Source of the DNA: Hexactinellida sp. DTS-2022
Taxonomy: Eukaryota > Porifera > Hexactinellida
Direction: 5' to 3'
Length of the DNA stretch: 64,000 nucleotides
Assembly: GCA_028753945.1 (NCBI GenBank)
Contig: JAPNXP010000012.1
Coordinates: 5,106,501 to 5,170,500 of the forward strand
The position numbers were made by a program, and so were the translations under genes. The notes under the pieces were generated by a model. That model had not been told where the DNA came from, made no database searches, and saw nothing but the letters and a program-made list of their open reading frames with translations. This document shows, piece after piece, positions 41,801 through 51,107 of this stretch (positions are counted from its first letter, which is position 1; every line of letters starts with the position of its first letter).

Positions 41801-44148
41801 GCGCGTGTGAGCGAGCTCAATCTTAATCTAGGCGCGCGGGAAATTTTGCCTGGATGAAAGCCTGCAAGGGACCTAAAATGTTTTCTTAATAGAGACTTCG
41901 TAATAAGCGAACTCGACATATATACCCTATGCAAGTGTTAATTTGGGAACATAGGGCTTGTTCACATTAAGCAGACGAAATATTAGTTCACATTATCAGA
42001 CCTGACTGTTTTATACTCTACCGATTCACTGTGTGTAGAGAGCTAGAAAAGAAAGACGGGGACACCACAGCTGGAGAGGGTACAGCAGGAGCGCAAGAGG
42101 CCGCACAGGCCGGTAGCAAGTTCAAGTTCGTGGAGCAGGAGTTTCCCGTGTCTCACGGATCTGAGCACCGCAAGGCTACAGTCGACTCAGAAGCAGGTCC
42201 CCCTGGGGAGCAGGGGGAGGAGACGCAGCCCTTCACGGACCCCGCCTCCATCAACAAGATGCTCCTGGGCATCAAGCCGGGGAAATACATCGGGGACAAG
42301 GTGGCCGTGTTGCCGCTGAGCCTGCTGGAGGGGGGGGACCCCGCCTGGGTCAAGAAGCACCAGTTCAAAGGCCTGACGCCAGTGCGGGACGGGTTCGGAC
42401 GCAAGATGATGGAGAGGATGGGCTGGCGGGAGGGCATGCCTCTGGGCAGGAGCGGGTACGGGGCGGTCATACCGCTGGAGCTAGACGTGAAGACGGACCG
42501 CAAGGGGCTGGGGGTCGGCTCTACCTACCTCCCTCCCATACCCACCAACCTCCCCTATACTCCGGGCCCGGCCAACAGCGCTGTGACGTCAGCTGAGAGC
42601 GCAGATCCATGGTCCCGAGTGGTGGAACCGAACGCGCTGGCAGGGGGCAAGCATCCCGTGTGTGTGCTGATGGAAATATGCGCTAAGAAGCATTGGCACA
42701 ACCCTGTGTTTGAAGAGGTCGGAGAGCAGGGCCCCAAGTACTTTAAGTTTAAAGTGACCATCCCCATGGGCTGCTTCCAGCCTCAGAGCAGCTCTGTGAA
42801 CAAAAAGGAAGCCAAGAGACTAGCCGCCCTGGCCTGTCTCCAGGCCCTGGGACAGGTGCCGGCGAACACATGTCAGTTTGTGTCCAGCTCTATTCCTTCC
42901 ACCAACATACAGCGACCACACATCCCACCACCAGCGCCACCACCGCCTATGGCGCCTCAATTCCCCATGCCTGTCCCCAGACAGATGCCACTCCCTCCCC
43001 TCTCGCTGCCCCCTCTCCCCTTTCCAAATGCGCTCTCCTACTTGCGTCCCAGCGTAGGGCCCCCCGGGGGCGTAGGGCACACCCCAGTATACCAACAGCC
43101 ATATTCTTTCTAGCGATACTATCAGTTCAATATTGAGCAATTATCTAGGCTTGAGTATTAAATATTAATAAAGTGCGTGTTAATTGTTGTTTCTGATTTG
43201 CAAGTTTCGTCCGCTAAATTCACATTAATTAACTGAAGTGAACATATACCTGCCATACTCTAATAGCCGTAATAATTCCTATTTACAAACACAATTAAAT
43301 CATTAAAAAAATTCATACAAGAACTGACCTGCAGTTCTTTTACATCCATGGTCCTAGAGTCCTCTTGCAGTTTGCTCAGCGCATGCTCCCTCTCTCTCAG
43401 CGTCTTCTGCAGAGAGTAGATCTGTCTCTTCAGAGAGAGGATCAGAGTCCTGCCTCCGGTGCCCTGTCCCTGTCCGGTCCGGTCCTTGTCCCCGAGGGAC
43501 CGAACCAGCTCCTGTTGGGAGAGCCCCCCGCTCCCAGACAGCAGCTCCTCCAGCTCCTTGTCTCTCCGACTCAGCTCTTCTTCGCTTCTCCGCAGTCTGT
43601 CGTATTACATTATATAAACACATCATACTACTGTATAATAATACCAATTATATAAAACACATCATACTACTACAGTATCATGATACCAACCTGGATTTGA
43701 GGTTGTCTCTGTCATTCGCTGCTAGCCTGACTGCCTTCTTGAGGCCCTGTAGCTCCAGGTACATTTCCTCTTTAGTGCCGTACTGCTTGGCAGACCTGTT
43801 CAGACTGGTGCTGGCCTTGCTGGTCCCTCTCTGCGCCTGAGTCGCCTTCATTACCACTGAGTAGAGTCCCGTTTGTTCGGGAGAGGGGCTACCCTCGGTA
43901 CCCACCCCCACCCCCGTGACAGCCAGAGCTCTCTTCCAGAGGCTGCCCCCCTCTGCCCCGATTGTACCGTCTCCAGTGCCGTACCCCTCGCTGGGTGTTG
44001 TCGCTTTGCCGCGGGTCTTAGACGCGCCCAGTCCGGTCCCTGGCGGCGTCCAGGCGGCCAGGGTCTGCGCGTAAGGAGAGGCGACCCGAGAAGTGCGGTT
44101 CTTGACACGCTGCGGACTTATAACCGCAGGAGGCCTGGGAGCGTGCAT
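38886..44148 (-). CDS. IQCE: IQ domain-containing protein E (IQCE)
   Basis: Four exons on the minus strand: 44148-43691, 43596-43329, 40099-39573, 39516-38886, all GT-AG and in frame, 627 residues. The N-terminus is disordered (Pro, Ser, Gly), followed by KEEMYLELQGLKKA and a long coiled coil; SRRDKELEELL, SLKRQIYSLQK and ALSKLQEDSRTMDVKELQ match vertebrate IQCE. RSARIIQQHWSMHRTKKRQ is the IQ motif, the calmodulin-binding site. Two related repeats follow: WAVGMVQEGFDKYRSDK and WAVDTIQQGFEKYSQDK. In vertebrates IQCE binds the EVC-EVC2 complex at the ciliary base and promotes Hedgehog signalling. The 3229-bp intron 43328-40100 contains the whole SON gene on the other strand; the last intron is only 56 bp. 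Confidence 0.88.
40352..43113 (+). CDS. SON: SON-like splicing cofactor (RS domain, G-patch, dsRBD)
   Basis: Four exons: 40352-40893, 40940-41082, 41319-41622, 42039-43113, in frame, 687 residues (much shorter than vertebrate SON). The order is a Lys/Glu-rich disordered N-terminus, an Arg/Ser-rich region spanning exons 1-3, EFPVSHGSEHRK, a G-patch (GFGRKMMERMGWREGMPLGR...TDRKGLGVG), then GGKHPVCVLMEICAKKHWHNP, the start of the dsRNA-binding domain, and a Pro-rich tail. This order is diagnostic for SON, a nuclear-speckle protein that supports splicing of weak introns. Introns 2 and 3 contain MITEs. The gene lies wholly inside an IQCE intron in antisense orientation. Confidence 0.9.
41088..41279. 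mobile_element. GGTTATAAG-family MITE in SON intron 2
   Basis: Ends TACAGTAGATATC and CCACCGTA, TA at both borders. Related to 11617-11813 and 54737-54897. It starts only 5 bp after the splice donor (41083) and makes up most of this 236-bp intron. Confidence 0.85.
41644..42008. mobile_element. pogo-like MITE in SON intron 3 with a nested insertion
   Basis: Ends CAGTCAGGTTG and CCTGACTG. Interior blocks TATGAACATTCAAGGGACC and TTCGTAATAAGCGAAC match 23332-23528. It is interrupted at 41684-41862 by a second MITE. Confidence 0.8.
41684..41862. mobile_element. Nested GC-rich MITE (TTTCATCCAGGC ends)
   Basis: Inverted ends TTTCATCCAGGC and GCCTGGATGAAA, with several GGCGCGC blocks between. A diverged copy in reverse orientation occupies DDB1 intron 6 (about 56385-56516). 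Confidence 0.8.
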
Positions 44149-44230
44149 CTAATGCTATCAGCTAGTTGAGCTATAATAAATTGATTTATACTATAGCTCA
44201 AATAGCTGCATACTAAGGAGCTAATTAGAA
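44149..44230. promoter_or_regulatory. 82-bp divergent promoter interval, IQCE / SETD7
   Basis: Only 82 bp separate the ATG of IQCE (minus, 44148) and the ATG of SETD7 (plus, 44231). If both starts are correct, the two genes share a bidirectional promoter or have overlapping 5' leaders. Confidence 0.6.
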
Positions 44231-45292
44231 ATGTCTTACGAAAGGTATGTTGGAGGCGCGGATAGAGAGGGGCTCCCGCATGGGAGGGGCAGCATGCACT
44301 GGGGAGATTCTGTGAGGTTCGAAGGAAGGTTTTCTCAGGGAAATAGGAGCGGGAGGGGTACGCTTTATTTCGGGGACGGGAGCTATCTAACTGGCCATTA
44401 TTCGGAGGATACATTGAATGGAATCGGTCGTTATGTGTTCAGTGATGGGAGTGAGTTGGTGGGGATGTTCGTGGATGGAGAAATGAACGGTCTGGTCCGC
44501 AAGTACTCACCAGAAGGAGAATTAACTTTCTATGGAGAGTATCGAGGTAACATCCCGCATGGCGAAGTGTGTTCCTACGACGAATGGGGCGGTATGGTGT
44601 GTGGGCGTGTGAATGGGAGAGGGGAGTTGACAGGAGAGAATATCTCCTATGTCTATCCGGACAGGACGCACGCGCTTACGGGGCAGTTTAGAGATGGCCG
44701 GCTTGTGCAGGCTAGCCCTTCTCTTGTGCGGGACTACAACTCGAATACAGGCTGTTATGAATGCCGGATAACGAGTAAGGTCAGGATAGAGTACGACCCC
44801 TCTACCAAACGGAGACTATCTAGGCACCCTACACTCCCTGATCAGTACGAGCAGCATTACGTGTGTGTGTCCGTCTCTCTGATACCGGGGGCCGGGGAGG
44901 GACTCTTCGCCAAGAGGAGACTCTCTCCCCATCAGCTGATCTCCTTCTACAACGGCATACGTGTGAGTCACAAGATAGTGAACAAACGCTCATGGATAGA
45001 AAACGCGAATACGATTTCCTTAGACCAGAACACAGTTATAGACGTGCCACCAGAGCACAACAGTCTGGACAAATACTGCGCTAGTTTGGCTCACAAAGCT
45101 AACCACTCGTCTCAGCCGAATAGCTACTACGCGGCCTGCACACACCCCAGGTTCGGTAGCATAAAGTGTATACGGGCCGGGGGGGAGATAGCCCCCAGAG
45201 AGGAGATAACCGTCAACTATGACTATCATCACATGAACACGGACAATGAACAGGATCTGCCTGACTGGTACAATGCAGTGAATTCATCTTAG
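44231..45292 (+). CDS. SETD7: SETD7-like histone/protein lysine methyltransferase
   Basis: 353 residues (human SETD7 366), one exon. MORN repeats fill the first 150 residues (GLPHGRGSMHWGD, RSGRGTLYFGDGSYLTGHY, NGIGRYVFSDGSELVG). The SET domain spans about 213-335: GAGEGLFAKRRL at the start, ISFYNGIRV, AHKANHSSQPNSYYAACTHP with the S-adenosylmethionine-binding NHS (291-293), and EEITVNYDY with Tyr330 and Tyr332. SETD7 mono-methylates H3K4 and many non-histone proteins. The vertebrate NCIYD motif is NSYYA here, a modest change at the active-site rim. Confidence 0.93.
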   Translation: MSYERYVGGADREGLPHGRGSMHWGDSVRFEGRFSQGNRSGRGTLYFGDGSYLTGHYSEDTLNGIGRYVFSDGSELVGMFVDGEMNGLVRKYSPEGELTFYGEYRGNIPHGEVCSYDEWGGMVCGRVNGRGELTGENISYVYPDRTHALTGQFRDGRLVQASPSLVRDYNSNTGCYECRITSKVRIEYDPSTKRRLSRHPTLPDQYEQHYVCVSVSLIPGAGEGLFAKRRLSPHQLISFYNGIRVSHKIVNKRSWIENANTISLDQNTVIDVPPEHNSLDKYCASLAHKANHSSQPNSYYAACTHPRFGSIKCIRAGGEIAPREEITVNYDYHHMNTDNEQDLPDWYNAVNSS

Positions 45293-45712
45293 TTTTGTCA
45301 CAAATTTTGAATTATAAAATTTGCCATATCATTAGCTAAACTGATTTAGTTTACAGTAATGCTTCAATTCACTGCAACAATGGGCTACTTGATAAGTACA
45401 GATCTCCCATAGATTTCAATGAATACAATGTAGTATCAATAGCTCGACATATAATGGGCTTCAGTGTGGTTTGATCTGCTAGCCTAGTTCTTACAAATGC
45501 AAAAATAGAACAAATTTTATGGATTTGACTGAATTTAGGCTTCTAATTACACTCCACTCGACTTATTTATTGAACAAAACAACTTTATCTCACTAATTCG
45601 AAGCGTTGTAATCTGGCATGACTAGAAATTTAGCAGCTGTTCTAAACTATTAAGTGGCTGCTAGATACTACTGTACGTACTTTTATAATAGGTTAGTTAT
45701 ACTCTGTAGCCA
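45293..45712. other. Intergenic spacer
   Basis: AT-rich, 420 bp between SETD7 and OSTF1. No repeat or motif was recognised. Confidence 0.5.
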
Positions 45713-46348
45713 ATGGCTAAAGTATTAGCTCCCGCCCCCCCGCCCCCCAAGCCAGGGTCCATCCGAGTGGTGCAGGCCCTGTATCCCTACAGTGCGCAAC
45801 ATGTGGACGAGCTCACCTTCGGGGAGGGAGACCTCCTCTACATCATAGAGGCTGCCAACCTGGAGGCCGGCTGGCTCAAGGCCAAGTGCAAAGGTAAGAT
45901 CGGTCTTATTCCCGGTAACTACGTGGAGACTCAGTCGGAGAGTATTCCGAATCCGCTGCAAGAAGCCGCCAAGCGGGGGAACTTGGAGTTCCTGAACGAA
46001 TGTTTGCAGAATAAAGTCTCCGTCAACAGCCTGGATAAATCCGGTTCTACCGCTATCCACTGGGCGGCGCGGGGCGGACACGAGGAGTGCGCCACTGCGC
46101 TCCTAAAGTACCCGAACATTCAGCTGAACGTGCAGAACAAGCTGGGGGACACCCCGCTGCACAACGCCGCCTGGAAGGGAAACAGCGTCATCGTGGGTCT
46201 CCTGGTGCAGGCGGGCGCCGACATAACGGTTAGGAACAGCGAGAAACAAACTCCGTACGACCTGTCCAAGCACCCAGAGGTGGGGATACTGCTGAAGCCG
46301 CGCAAGGCTGCCGACGATGATCTCGATGAGGGGGGAGACTCCGACTGA
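45713..46348 (+). CDS. OSTF1: Osteoclast-stimulating factor 1-like adaptor
   Basis: 211 residues (human 214), one exon. A Pro-rich start precedes an SH3 domain at about 17-73 (VVQALYPYSAQHVDELTFGEGD...GLIPGNYVE), then ankyrin repeats at about 80-195 (NPLQEAAKRGNLEFLNECL, GSTAIHWAARGGHEECA, GDTPLHNAAWKGNSVI) and an acidic C-terminus. Domain order and length match OSTF1, a cytoplasmic SH3-ankyrin adaptor. Its last codons are duplicated at 49730-49789, which marks the left end of the segmental duplication. Confidence 0.94.
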   Translation: MAKVLAPAPPPPKPGSIRVVQALYPYSAQHVDELTFGEGDLLYIIEAANLEAGWLKAKCKGKIGLIPGNYVETQSESIPNPLQEAAKRGNLEFLNECLQNKVSVNSLDKSGSTAIHWAARGGHEECATALLKYPNIQLNVQNKLGDTPLHNAAWKGNSVIVGLLVQAGADITVRNSEKQTPYDLSKHPEVGILLKPRKAADDDLDEGGDSD

Positions 46349-48499
46349 TTGGGTTGTTTGTCTGTGGTTTGTTATTATTCACAAGAAATTATTACTATTA
46401 TTATTATTGTCATTTGGTAACATAGTGATTTTGTGTGAAATATTGAATTCAATCCCATCTTCTGTTTGTGTATTTGCTGTATATTTAATGAAAATAGCTA
46501 AGTGCTTACATTTCCCATTTACGAGTTTCTAATATGGAATTCGAGTTCATCATATTAATTTAATTATTTAATTCAGAAACGCGATATTGGTGCTTAGCTT
46601 AAAATATCATTAATCTCAGAGATGATACAAGATAGAAACAAACTTCCAATTTATCACTTGATCATTATGCCACGTAACACCTCTACAAATGGGTCTTGAC
46701 ACCTTGAGGTGATGATGACATGGTCAAAATAATGTGTTTTTATAATTTTGTGAATTTTATATTTCGAATCTGTTGGTTGGCGTTGGGCGAACACCAAACT
46801 ACTAAAACCAGAGGCGCAGCCAGGGGAGCTCGAGCCCCCCCCTCTCTCACCAAATTTCGATATAACTGACGAAATTGAGAAATCGGGCTTTGAGGTGCAC
46901 ATCTCCGGAATATTTTCTATCTCCTGTCTAAATTTGAAATATCTATCGCCAATGGTTTAGTCAGGCTGCTGCGTACGGCCGAAAGTCCGACAGAACGATT
47001 TTGGAACTGTGCATCTTATAGTAATAATTATATAAACTATAGTAGGATCCTACTGTAACGTTTTTTACTAGAAGAAGCACTCTAAAAAGTGAATCAATAA
47101 ATCTCAATAAATCTCAATAAATTATTATAATTAATTACCAGTGTAAGACGATCTTAGGGGTTAGGACTAAGGATTATGATGACAAATGATTTGAAATGTA
47201 TAAATATGAAACTGCAGCATCGAAATCAATATATTCCACACTTTAACATAATACCAGATGATTTCATACCATCGCATAGTAGACGGGATCATTCCTCTCC
47301 TCATAATTCCCTACACGGTAGCGTCTCTAATCGTAATATCCTATTACACATATCTGAAATATATGAACTGGAGAGATATACGAAATGTACCAGCTTATAC
47401 TGGATATCTAGTGGATCTGGTTAAAGTTAAGAAGAATCTGCGTATTAAATCAACAGTTTATAACTTCATTCTATTTTTGTCAATTACAGAGTTAATAACT
47501 AACGCATCGATACAAACCGATCTAATTGCAGAATACGACTTTACACATAAACCCATGCATGGAGTTGTTCTTTCAGATTCCTGCGATATCTTGGACACTG
47601 GCCTAACCAACCTCGATAACAGGCACACTTTTCCCATATTCAGAGCAATGGCTATTGGTATAGTCATGTTGACAATGTTTCCAATAATAATGTCTCTGTT
47701 TTATGTCATTCTAAGGCGCTTATTTATAAACTATCCTTACCATCAACACATACGGAAATACATCGTGTACATACTGATTCAGTTTATCTTGAAAGTATCC
47801 TTAACGCTTTCCCTACAAACAAGGTACTTCGAACAGTTAATACTATTCCCTATAATTGTGATCGACTTTAGTATTTACATGTCTACATCTCACAAGTTCT
47901 ACCTGTTGCTCAAAGGGAGGATGAATGAAGCGCGAATTCATTCAAATGGAACAGATTATTTGATTAAAAAAAGCATTGTCAGGCAGTTTTTCATTGCCCA
48001 GGTTCTTACATTGTTTCTTTTCTCATTATTAGTAATTGGGTGCTGCCTCGAAGCCTTTTCTGTACCTTTCAACATGTTGGGAAGTAACCCATGTTTCGTA
48101 CACTATATCTCTCTCGGTTACTTTCCTGCCATAGCGGTCCCAGAAGAGATTAATACCCTGATGCCCACGATAACTGGTATATTTGCTCTCATGGAACTTA
48201 CATTTGCATTTATTGGGGAAGTGGTAGTAATGTTCATAAATATAGCTTTGGGCATAGGAATAATAGTCGTGCTCATTACAAGACGCAGACGGTTTATTCA
48301 TATTAATGATAAAATAAAGCCATTTATGGAGAGTTACAGAAGCAGGCTATGAAGAAAGGAAAGGCAACCATTGCTCCAACAGCAGGACTACTTTAATTCA
48401 GCGATTCCCAACCAGTGCTTTTTTGGGAACCACTGCTTTAATTATTGCTTGTGTAAAATCTTAATTATATTTTTGTAACATGCTATTCATTCTTGTGTG
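46294..48499 (+). repeat. Segmental duplication, copy A (partner 49730-52302)
   Basis: It runs from the last codons of OSTF1 through about 900 bp of intergenic sequence and the receptor-like gene to the ATGCTATTCATTCTTG block. Copy B follows in tandem. Copy A lacks about 360 bp of transposon sequence present in B (50340-50703) and has its own short hairpin insertion at 48391-48447. Confidence 0.92.
47258..48352 (+). CDS. Multi-pass receptor-like protein, tandem copy A
   Basis: 364 residues, one exon, with seven to eight hydrophobic helices. Landmarks: PLLIIPYTVASLIVISYY (helix 1), FILFLSITELITNAS, GIVMLTMFPIIMSLFYVILRR, YIVYILIQFILKV, STSHKFYLLLKGRMNEAR (intracellular loop), QFFIAQVLTLFLFSLLVIG and a long C-terminal helix pair ending in RRRRFIHINDKIKPF. 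No family is recognised; it does not show the rhodopsin DRY or NPxxY motifs. A chemoreceptor-like or other orphan membrane family is possible. An upstream ATG frame (47176-47424) overlaps the start in another phase and could act as a regulatory upstream ORF. Confidence 0.75.
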   Translation: MISYHRIVDGIIPLLIIPYTVASLIVISYYTYLKYMNWRDIRNVPAYTGYLVDLVKVKKNLRIKSTVYNFILFLSITELITNASIQTDLIAEYDFTHKPMHGVVLSDSCDILDTGLTNLDNRHTFPIFRAMAIGIVMLTMFPIIMSLFYVILRRLFINYPYHQHIRKYIVYILIQFILKVSLTLSLQTRYFEQLILFPIIVIDFSIYMSTSHKFYLLLKGRMNEARIHSNGTDYLIKKSIVRQFFIAQVLTLFLFSLLVIGCCLEAFSVPFNMLGSNPCFVHYISLGYFPAIAVPEEINTLMPTITGIFALMELTFAFIGEVVVMFINIALGIGIIVVLITRRRRFIHINDKIKPFMESYRSRL

Positions 48500-48681
48500 A
48501 GACAGTTAAGACAGTTAAGTTAAGACAGTTAAGTTAAGTTAAGTACAGTTAACATTTTAATACATTAGTTTATGTAATAAAAAAAAGATGTAGCCACTGA
48601 AACTTTACGTTATAAACTAAACAAGATTATATAATTTTATTTTACTCTTTATACAAGAATCACACATTTACACAGTATATC

Positions 48682-49695
48682 TAACAGACCGGCTAACTGG
48701 TTCATAAAATCTGTAACCGTTAACTGCCATTAGTAGCGCACGATGGTTAACCGAATCCAGCCTTGATACATAGTTCTTTCCTTCGAAAATGAAAATGAAT
48801 ACCCTCTATTTACTCGAGTAGTAGACAGACTTATTATACATTTTTAGCCTCCCTCAGGATCTACTATTTGAGTTAGCTGCTATTTGCTATTTGTGGAAAA
48901 AATAAACCCCATCATACAAATGTAACTGCATGCAATTTGTTTTCATGTAACTTTGTTGAATGAAACTTGTTGCACAAAAAAAATGTTGTAACGTGAATTT
49001 AACCCCGTAGCAGGCTACTATTCGACTAATATCGATAATTTTATTTGAATAAACATAAATTATTCATAATTATTGCTCAAATAGAATACAAGTCAAGGTG
49101 GCTAATTGAACTTAATTGATCAATAATTTATAATAAGATAATATAATATTCTCTTACATATCATTAGCTAGTGAAACCACTAAAACTACAACTTAGTGCA
49201 CTAAAACTACAACGTAATACTACACTAAAACTACAACGTACTACAACGTAGTGAAACCACTAAAATTGTGCTTGAAAGCATAAATTTCTAAAACCACTTC
49301 TAAATTTCTAAAAAACAATTTAAGCAATTAATCAAATTCTAGCCTCAAATTATTGTGGGAAATAGTTTTTGTTAGTGTCTATAATGTAATCACAGTTACA
49401 AAGTGTATTAAACACAAAATAGACACCATTCAGGTAGAAATTTATATTTACAACCTCTCATAGAAAAATCAAGTTGTTGTTCAACAGTACTGATGATGGT
49501 AGTAGTGCGAATATTCGTTCAATCGTTTAATCCTTTTGTACGAATTTCCGAATGTATTCGTTTAAAGTTTAAACCCTAACATAAACATCAATCACATAAG
49601 TCTATTATACCAAGGCTGGATTCGTTTAACCGGCTAACCAGTTAACCGTTGCTAATATCGGTTGACGGTTTATTATCCAGTTAGCCGGTCTGTTA
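48682..49695. mobile_element. 1 kb element with 84-bp terminal inverted repeats
   Basis: 48682-48765 is the approximate reverse complement of 49611-49695; termini TAACAGACCGGCTAACTGG. The interior is AT-rich and non-coding and contains the repeat 49244-49580. No clear target duplication was seen. It lies exactly between the two copies of the receptor duplication. Confidence 0.8.
49244..49580 (+). repeat. Inverted repeat arm, left (partner 52318-52659)
   Basis: This segment is present as its reverse complement at 52318-52659. Terminal block AGGGTTTAAAC-like and an internal GAATATTCG motif suggest a hAT-type MITE relative. The two arms bracket copy B of the receptor gene. Confidence 0.85.
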
Positions 49696-49729
49696 AATAA
49701 GTTAAATAACAGCAGTGTTTATATTGGGA

Positions 49730-49789
49730 AAGCCGCGCCAGGGCCAGGCTGCCGACGATGATCTCGATGAGGGGGGAGAGTCCGATTGA
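49730..49789 (+). pseudogene. OSTF1 C-terminal fragment in duplication copy B
   Basis: About 60 bases repeat the last codons of OSTF1, ending DDDLDEGGESD and a stop, with a 6-base insertion after CCGCGCCA. It has no upstream coding sequence. It is only the edge of the segmental duplication. Confidence 0.9.
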
Positions 49790-50294
49790 TTGGGTTGTTT
49801 GTTATTATTCACACAAAATTATTACTATTATTTAATATTGTCATTTGGTAACATAGTGATTTAGTTTGAAATATTGAATTCAATCCCATCTTCTGTTTGT
49901 GTATTTGTTGTATATTTAATGAAAATAGCTATGTGTTTACATTTCCCATTTACGAGTTTCTAATATGGAATTCGAGTTCATCATATTAATTTAATTATTA
50001 TAACATTTGAGAGTCTGTCTGTAAATATTGAATAATAAGATATTTTAATTCAGAAAACGCGATATTGGTGCTTAGCTTAAGATATCATTAATCTCAGAGA
50101 TGATACAAGATAGAAACAAACTTCCAATTTATCACTTGATCATTATGCCACGTAACACCTCTACAAATGGGTCCAGACACCATGAGGTGATGATGACATG
50201 GTCAAAAGAATGTGTTTTTATAATTTTGTGAATTTTATATTTCGAATCTGTTGGTTGGCGCTGAGCGAACACCAAACATATTCATACTAAAACC

Positions 50295-50409
50295 AGAGGC
50301 GCAGCCAGGGCAGCTCGAGCCCCCCCCCCATCCCTCTCTGAGCATAGCATCCTGATACAGCGTCGCGTCACTCTTGATTTCCCCCTGCCGAAAATCCTGG
50401 CGCCGCCTT
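50295..50409. mobile_element. MITE in duplication copy B
   Basis: Inverted ends AGAGGCGCAGCCAGG and CCTGGCGCCGCCT. Copy A keeps only the left end (about 46810), so the element was present before the duplication and lost its right side in A, or was repaired there. Confidence 0.65.
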
Positions 50410-50541
50410 AAACTGAAACTAGAATATCTCTGAAATTAAGTGGACTAAAAGGAAACTTCCAAGATACTGAGGGTCGTAACTTTGCGAAAACCTTTCTGAA
50501 ATGGTTTAACACATTATAGTGATGATGACATGACGAAAAAA

Positions 50542-50654
50542 TCTAAAATTACAGCTGTGCAGACACATTCTCTTTGGATGCACTATCAATCCACTAACCA
50601 CCAAAATATAGTGCCCTCAAAGGAATATGCTGTCGGCACAGCTGTAATTTTAGA
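50542..50654. mobile_element. Small MITE, 113 bp, in duplication copy B
   Basis: Inverted ends TCTAAAATTACAGCTGTGC and GCACAGCTGTAATTTTAGA. It is absent from copy A. Confidence 0.8.
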
Positions 50655-51107
50655 TTTACAATTTGTAATTCGAAGTATAAAAGAGTGACTGGACCAGAAC
50701 ACAAATTTCGATATAACTGACGAACAAAAACGAAATTGAGAAATCGGGCTTTGAGGTGCACATCTCCGGAATATTTTCTATCTCCTGTCTAAATTTGAAA
50801 TATCTATCCCCAATGGTTTAGTCAGGCTGCTACATACGGTCGGAAGTCCAACAGAACGTTTTAGAACTGTGCATCTTATAGTATAAACTATAGTAGGATC
50901 CTACTGTAACGTTTTTACTAGAAGAACATACTAAAAAGTGAATCGATAATTCTCAATAAATCTCAATAAATTATTCTAATTAATTACCAGTGTAAGACGA
51001 TCTTAGGACTAAGGATGATGATAAGTTGATAACAAATGATTTGAAATGTATAAATATGAAACTGCAGCATCGAAATCAATATATTCCACACTTTACCATA
51101 GTACCAG

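Noticed and set aside
47258-48352. Assignment of the duplicated receptor to rhodopsin-class GPCRs
   Set aside because: No DRY, CWxP or NPxxY motif, and helix number may be eight.
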